Positions 50,588 to 53,350 of a stretch of DNA of 53,350 nucleotides are shown here, piece by piece; position 1 is the first letter of the stretch; each line of letters starts with the position of its first letter. The stretch lies in contig PJQG01000041.1 of NCBI GenBank assembly GCA_002861595.1, forward strand, positions 1 to 53,350, read 5' to 3'. This DNA is from Actinomycetota bacterium. GTDB lineage: Bacteria > Actinomycetota > Acidimicrobiia > Acidimicrobiales > GCA-2861595. A model generated the notes under the pieces. It saw nothing but the letters and a program-made list of their open reading frames with translations, made no database searches and was not told the DNA's origin. A program made the translations under genes and the position numbers.

Positions 50588-51607
50588 TCAGGCTGCGACT
50601 TCACTCGCCTGGAGCTGGGCGTCACGAGGACTTCGCCGGCGGACGACCGTGCCGACGAGGTAGCCCGCGGCGGTGACGGCCAGGCCCGTGATCAGGGCGA
50701 GGCAGCGGCCGAGGCCGGTGACATCGCCTTGCAGGGCGTCGCCGACGCCCCGGGCGGCGGCGGCGGGGAGCACTCGGAAGGTGTACGCCCGTTCCGACGA
50801 CAAGGCGTTGGTGGCGCCGACCAGGCGGGCGACCGTGCTCTTGGACAAACCCTCGCCGAAGCAACGGCGCACGAAGTAGCCGGCGTTGGCCCGGGCGGTG
50901 GGCACGTCCTGGGTGACGACGGCTGTGGGGGCGAGGACGATCCGGGTCCCCGGCAGGGCGCCGGCGATGCGGATGCACAGCTCGGTCTCGTCGCAGCCGG
51001 TGGGCAGGCGGTGGCGGCTCAGCTCCGACCGGAACCCCCCGACCACGCGGAAGGCGTCCCGCCGGAAGGCCATGTTGCACCCGATGACGTTGCGCACCGC
51101 GGTCCGGGCGGTCGGCAGCCCGGCGTGGGAGCAGCCGACTACCCAGTCGAACTCCCGCGGGAACCAGCGGGGGCGGCCCTCGCTCCAGGCCCCGGCCGCC
51201 CATCCCCCGGTGGCGACGACGTCGGCGGCGGCGAAGGGAGCCAGCAGCTCGGCCAGCCAGGCGGGTTCGGCCCAGGCGTCGTCGTCCAAGAAGGCGACGA
51301 ACTCGCCCGTGGCCCGCTCCAGGCCGGCGTTGCGGGCGCCGCACATGCCCTTGGGGCCGGCGCTGTCCACCACGTCCACACCGGGGAGGGCGGCCCGGGC
51401 CCGTGCTGACAGCTCGGCGTTGTGGTCGACGGCGAGGACGATCTGGGCGGCCGGGCGGGTCTGGCCCCGTACCGAGGCGACAGCCCGCTCGATGCACTCC
51501 CAACGGTCCAGCGTGTAGGCGCAGATGATGACGGTGACGGTGCCGGCGCCGCCGGGGGCACCGGGCGCGAGCCGCAGCACCGGGCCGGCGCCGCTCGACG
51601 CAGGCAT
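50588..51607 (-). CDS. Glycosyltransferase family 2 with C-terminal membrane helix
   Basis: 339 residues from ATG 51607, sharing bases with the preceding stop (TGATG). VTVIICAYTLDRWECIERAV opens the GT-A fold; FVAFLDDDAWAEPAWLAELL carries the D-x-D; GCDETELCIRIAGALPGTRI is the base region. A hydrophobic helix near the end (LGRCLALITGLAVTAAGYLV) anchors it to the membrane. A typical mycofactocin- or EPS-like GT2 arrangement, but sugar and acceptor are unknown. Confidence 0.88.
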   Translation of the reverse strand: MPASSGAGPVLRLAPGAPGGAGTVTVIICAYTLDRWECIERAVASVRGQTRPAAQIVLAVDHNAELSARARAALPGVDVVDSAGPKGMCGARNAGLERATGEFVAFLDDDAWAEPAWLAELLAPFAAADVVATGGWAAGAWSEGRPRWFPREFDWVVGCSHAGLPTARTAVRNVIGCNMAFRRDAFRVVGGFRSELSRHRLPTGCDETELCIRIAGALPGTRIVLAPTAVVTQDVPTARANAGYFVRRCFGEGLSKSTVARLVGATNALSSERAYTFRVLPAAAARGVGDALQGDVTGLGRCLALITGLAVTAAGYLVGTVVRRRSPRDAQLQASEVAA

Positions 51608-52416
51608 CAGTAGCCGCCGAAGAGCGTCGGGGCGGAGGCGGCGGGAAGGCGGCGCTCCTTGAGCACCGCGCCGAGGACCCGCAGCCCGTCACGAAAGGTG
51701 AGCAGCTTGGACGCGCCGTGCATGCGCTCCCGCTCCCAACTGGGAACCTCGACGACCTCGAGGCCGGCGCGGGCGGCCCGGCAGAAGAGGAGCGCCTCGA
51801 TCTCGAAACCCTGACCGTAGCGCCGAGGGCGCTTGTGGGGCCCGCCGGCGGACAGCTCGCCGTCGGTGGCGTCGGCCTCCGGCGGCACGGCCACGTTCAG
51901 GATGTCGAGGGGGTCCAGGACATCGGTCCACATGGCGGCGAACCCGTAGCAGAGCTCGCTCCAGCGGGTGCCGTGCAGGACGTTGGCGGCGATGGACAGG
52001 CAGCGGTTGCCAAGGCTGCGGAGCCGGGTGAGGTCCTCGCTCCCTGCACCGGGGACGTACCGGGATCCCTTTACCATGTCGGCGCCGCTGACGAGGGCGT
52101 CGACGAAGAGCGGGATCTCCTGAGGGTCCATCGAGCAGTCGGCGTCGATCATCACGACGATGTCGCCGCTGGCCGCCATCAGGCCGGCGGCCAGCGCCGC
52201 CCCCTTGCCGGGAGCGAACTGGCTCACCACGACGATGTCGCTCCGCAGCGACAGGGCCACCTCCGCGGTGCCGTCGCTGGAGCTCCCGTCGACGAGTATG
52301 ACCTCGGCGATGCCGTCGGGGACGCGCTCGAGCACCCAGGGCAGGTTCTTGGCTTCGTTCAAGGCAGGAATGACGAGCGAGACTGCAGGGTTTCCAGGGC
52401 GGCTGAGTGATCGCAC
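51607..52416 (-). CDS. Glycosyltransferase family 2, dolichol-phosphate-mannose-synthase-like
   Basis: 269 residues taking GTG 52416; the frame is open to 52500 with an Arg/Ser-rich start that may not be translated. VSLVIPALNEAKNLPWVLER, ILVDGSSSDGTAEVAL and VMIDADCSMDPQEIPLFVDA hold the nucleotide and metal sites; GSRYVPGAGSEDLTRLRSLG and CYGFAAMW are typical of DPM1-like enzymes. It transfers a sugar to polyprenyl phosphate, making donors for outside-facing GT-C enzymes in this cluster. It is the first gene of the long minus-strand run, so the promoter should lie in 52417-52757. Confidence 0.85.
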   Translation of the reverse strand: MRSLSRPGNPAVSLVIPALNEAKNLPWVLERVPDGIAEVILVDGSSSDGTAEVALSLRSDIVVVSQFAPGKGAALAAGLMAASGDIVVMIDADCSMDPQEIPLFVDALVSGADMVKGSRYVPGAGSEDLTRLRSLGNRCLSIAANVLHGTRWSELCYGFAAMWTDVLDPLDILNVAVPPEADATDGELSAGGPHKRPRRYGQGFEIEALLFCRAARAGLEVVEVPSWERERMHGASKLLTFRDGLRVLGAVLKERRLPAASAPTLFGGY

Positions 52417-52757
52417 GGACGGCTCCCGACGGCGTGAGGTGGAGTTGGGTGGATACGACAGGCTGCGAGCGCTGCGAGGCTTGGTCCCTCTCACGCACAA
52501 CCATCACGGGTATCGGCCGAGAATGGCCCTCGGTGAAGGGTGATATCGGCGTAATCGGCCCAAGGTGGTCGCCGGAAGGCGGTCTCACCCATGAGGGCCC
52601 TTCCAACGCGCTAGTTACGATTGGGACGAACGCGGTGACGGGGAACACGTCGCGGCGTTGCCGCGCCTGGCCACCTGCGACTACTGCAATATGCGCAAAC
52701 GGCCCTGCTACCCCAGGAGTTGGCGCTGGGGAGGCGAACTGAGACCGGGTGCGCCGT
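52417..52757. promoter_or_regulatory. Promoter region of the polysaccharide run, no gene
   Basis: This 341-bp stretch has no coding signal on either strand. It separates the minus-strand polysaccharide genes from a plus-strand secreted protein, so both promoters should be here. AT-richer patches near 52495-52515 and 52610-52625 could hold promoters. I see no riboswitch core that I recognise. Confidence 0.35.
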
Positions 52758-53127
52758 GACGTGCGAAGCGACTCGTAGCTGCCGGGGGAATCATCGCGAC
52801 AGGGCTGGGTGGGCTTGCCGCACCGGCCGCTGCAGAAAAGGACGCCTTCACGGTCGTCTGCGGGGGAGTCGAGTACACGATCACGAGCGGCAACGGGAAA
52901 TGGGCCGTCGGCAAGGACACGGAGAGCAGCACGCACTTCATCCCCTCGGCGTTCACCCTCACGATGAAGGACGCCGGTGGGGACGTGGTCTTCCAGGAGT
53001 CGAGCCACTCCAGAAGAAGGGACACCGCAACCAGGAGCAGATCACCTGCACGTTCGGCGACACCTTCACGGAGAACGGCGAGACCTTCACGTTCTCGGGC
53101 ACGGCCACCGTCGTCAAGAAGCCGTAG
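52758..53127 (+). pseudogene. Small secreted protein, frameshifted
   Basis: A signal-like start RLVAAGGIIATGLGGLAAPA ends in AAAE, followed by DAFTVVCGGVEYTITSGNGK, THFIPSAFTLTMKDAGGDVV and FQESSHS. One missing base near 53010 then moves the frame to KKGHRNQEQITCTFGDTFTE and FSGTATVVKKP with the stop at 53127. Rejoined, the mature part is about 100 residues with one Cys in each half (VVCGG, ITCTF) that may pair. It resembles small exported beta-sandwich proteins common in actinobacteria, but no family name can be given. The start codon is unclear, perhaps because of a second indel near 52760. A strong hairpin follows. Confidence 0.6.
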
Positions 53128-53163
53128 CGCCCCTCTCCGAGACGAGGGGAGGAGCGGTGTTGA

Positions 53164-53194
53164 GAGGAGCTGGTCGGAACGACCGGCTCCTCTT
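53164..53194 (+). terminator. Strong 14-bp hairpin, probable terminator
   Basis: AGAGGAGCTGGTCG pairs with CGACCGGCTCCTCT, with one T-G wobble, around a GAA loop. It lies 37 bp after the stop of the small secreted protein. It is followed by TGCC rather than a T tract, as is usual in high-GC bacteria. Confidence 0.75.
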
Positions 53195-53350
53195 GCCTGG
53201 CCGATCCTTGATTCCTCTTTAGAGGTAGCGGCTGCAGGAACGGCCCGGGCCTTCTTCGGGCGCCCGGCGAAGCTGCATCCATCGGGACTTCGCGGTCGTG
53301 GGTCCCCGCCGCCCCCTGACCGATCTGAGAGACCGGCCATACCGGGGTTG

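Noticed and set aside
1..53350. CRISPR arrays, rRNA and tRNA genes
   Set aside because: No regularly spaced repeats of 24-40 bp and no convincing tRNA cloverleaf or rRNA sequence were found by reading both strands; a covariance search would be decisive.

Overview
The window is high-GC DNA with dense, translationally coupled genes and many GTG and some TTG starts. The urease order (ureABC-ureFGD, no ureE), the Mycobacterium-like gene style and the lipoprotein and membrane families point to an actinobacterium, possibly an uncultured Acidimicrobiia-type lineage. This placement is an inference. There is no rRNA or recognisable tRNA to fix it.

Region 1 (about 1-13,800) is a defence and mobile-element island. 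On the minus strand it carries a GHKL (HSP90/MutL/MORC-like) ATPase, a SAM-methyltransferase-like protein, a frameshifted Cys-containing protein of unknown function, a frameshifted tyrosine recombinase, and a cytosine-5 DNA methyltransferase fused to a Vsr-type mismatch endonuclease. Divergent from these lies a frameshifted restriction protein (ScoMcrA-like N-terminal domain plus PD-(D/E)XK nuclease), then an OLD-like ATPase-TOPRIM nuclease. A small zinc-ribbon protein and a hypothetical protein follow, then a frameshifted IS256-family element with 26-bp inverted repeats and a small membrane protein.

Region 2 (about 13,840-30,900) concerns nitrogen acquisition. A chimeric row of pseudogene fragments (Ig-like surface protein, glutamine synthetase C-terminus, creatininase N-terminus) sits downstream of an SsuABC/TauABC-like transporter. 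Next come a decayed Rieske oxygenase and a HRI1-like gene broken by a 13-bp duplication. These are followed by an intact urease operon (ureABCFGD), an intact urea ABC transporter (urtABCDE) and a convergent ureohydrolase that resembles the guanidine hydrolase (GdmH) branch more than classical agmatinase. Together they could import urea, make urea from guanidine, and release ammonia. A truncated, frameshifted PEP carboxylase end closes the region.

Region 3 (about 31,300-53,350) is a cell-surface polysaccharide region. It holds a DUF4234-like membrane protein, an IS3 transposase fragment joined to the end of a repeat-containing gene, a BcsA-like processive glycosyltransferase, a secreted LVIVD-repeat protein, and then a long minus-strand series. 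That series contains GT2 and GT4 glycosyltransferases, GT-C-like membrane proteins, a Wzx-like flippase, two SDR epimerases, a nucleotide-sugar dehydrogenase and an EEP-family membrane protein. A small secreted protein with a frameshift and a strong hairpin close the window.

Many genes carry one-base frameshifts. Some lie in homopolymers and may be sequence errors. Others (a CGA-to-TGA nonsense codon, a 13-bp duplication, cross-gene fusions) look like genuine decay. This mixture should be kept in mind for every pseudogene call below.
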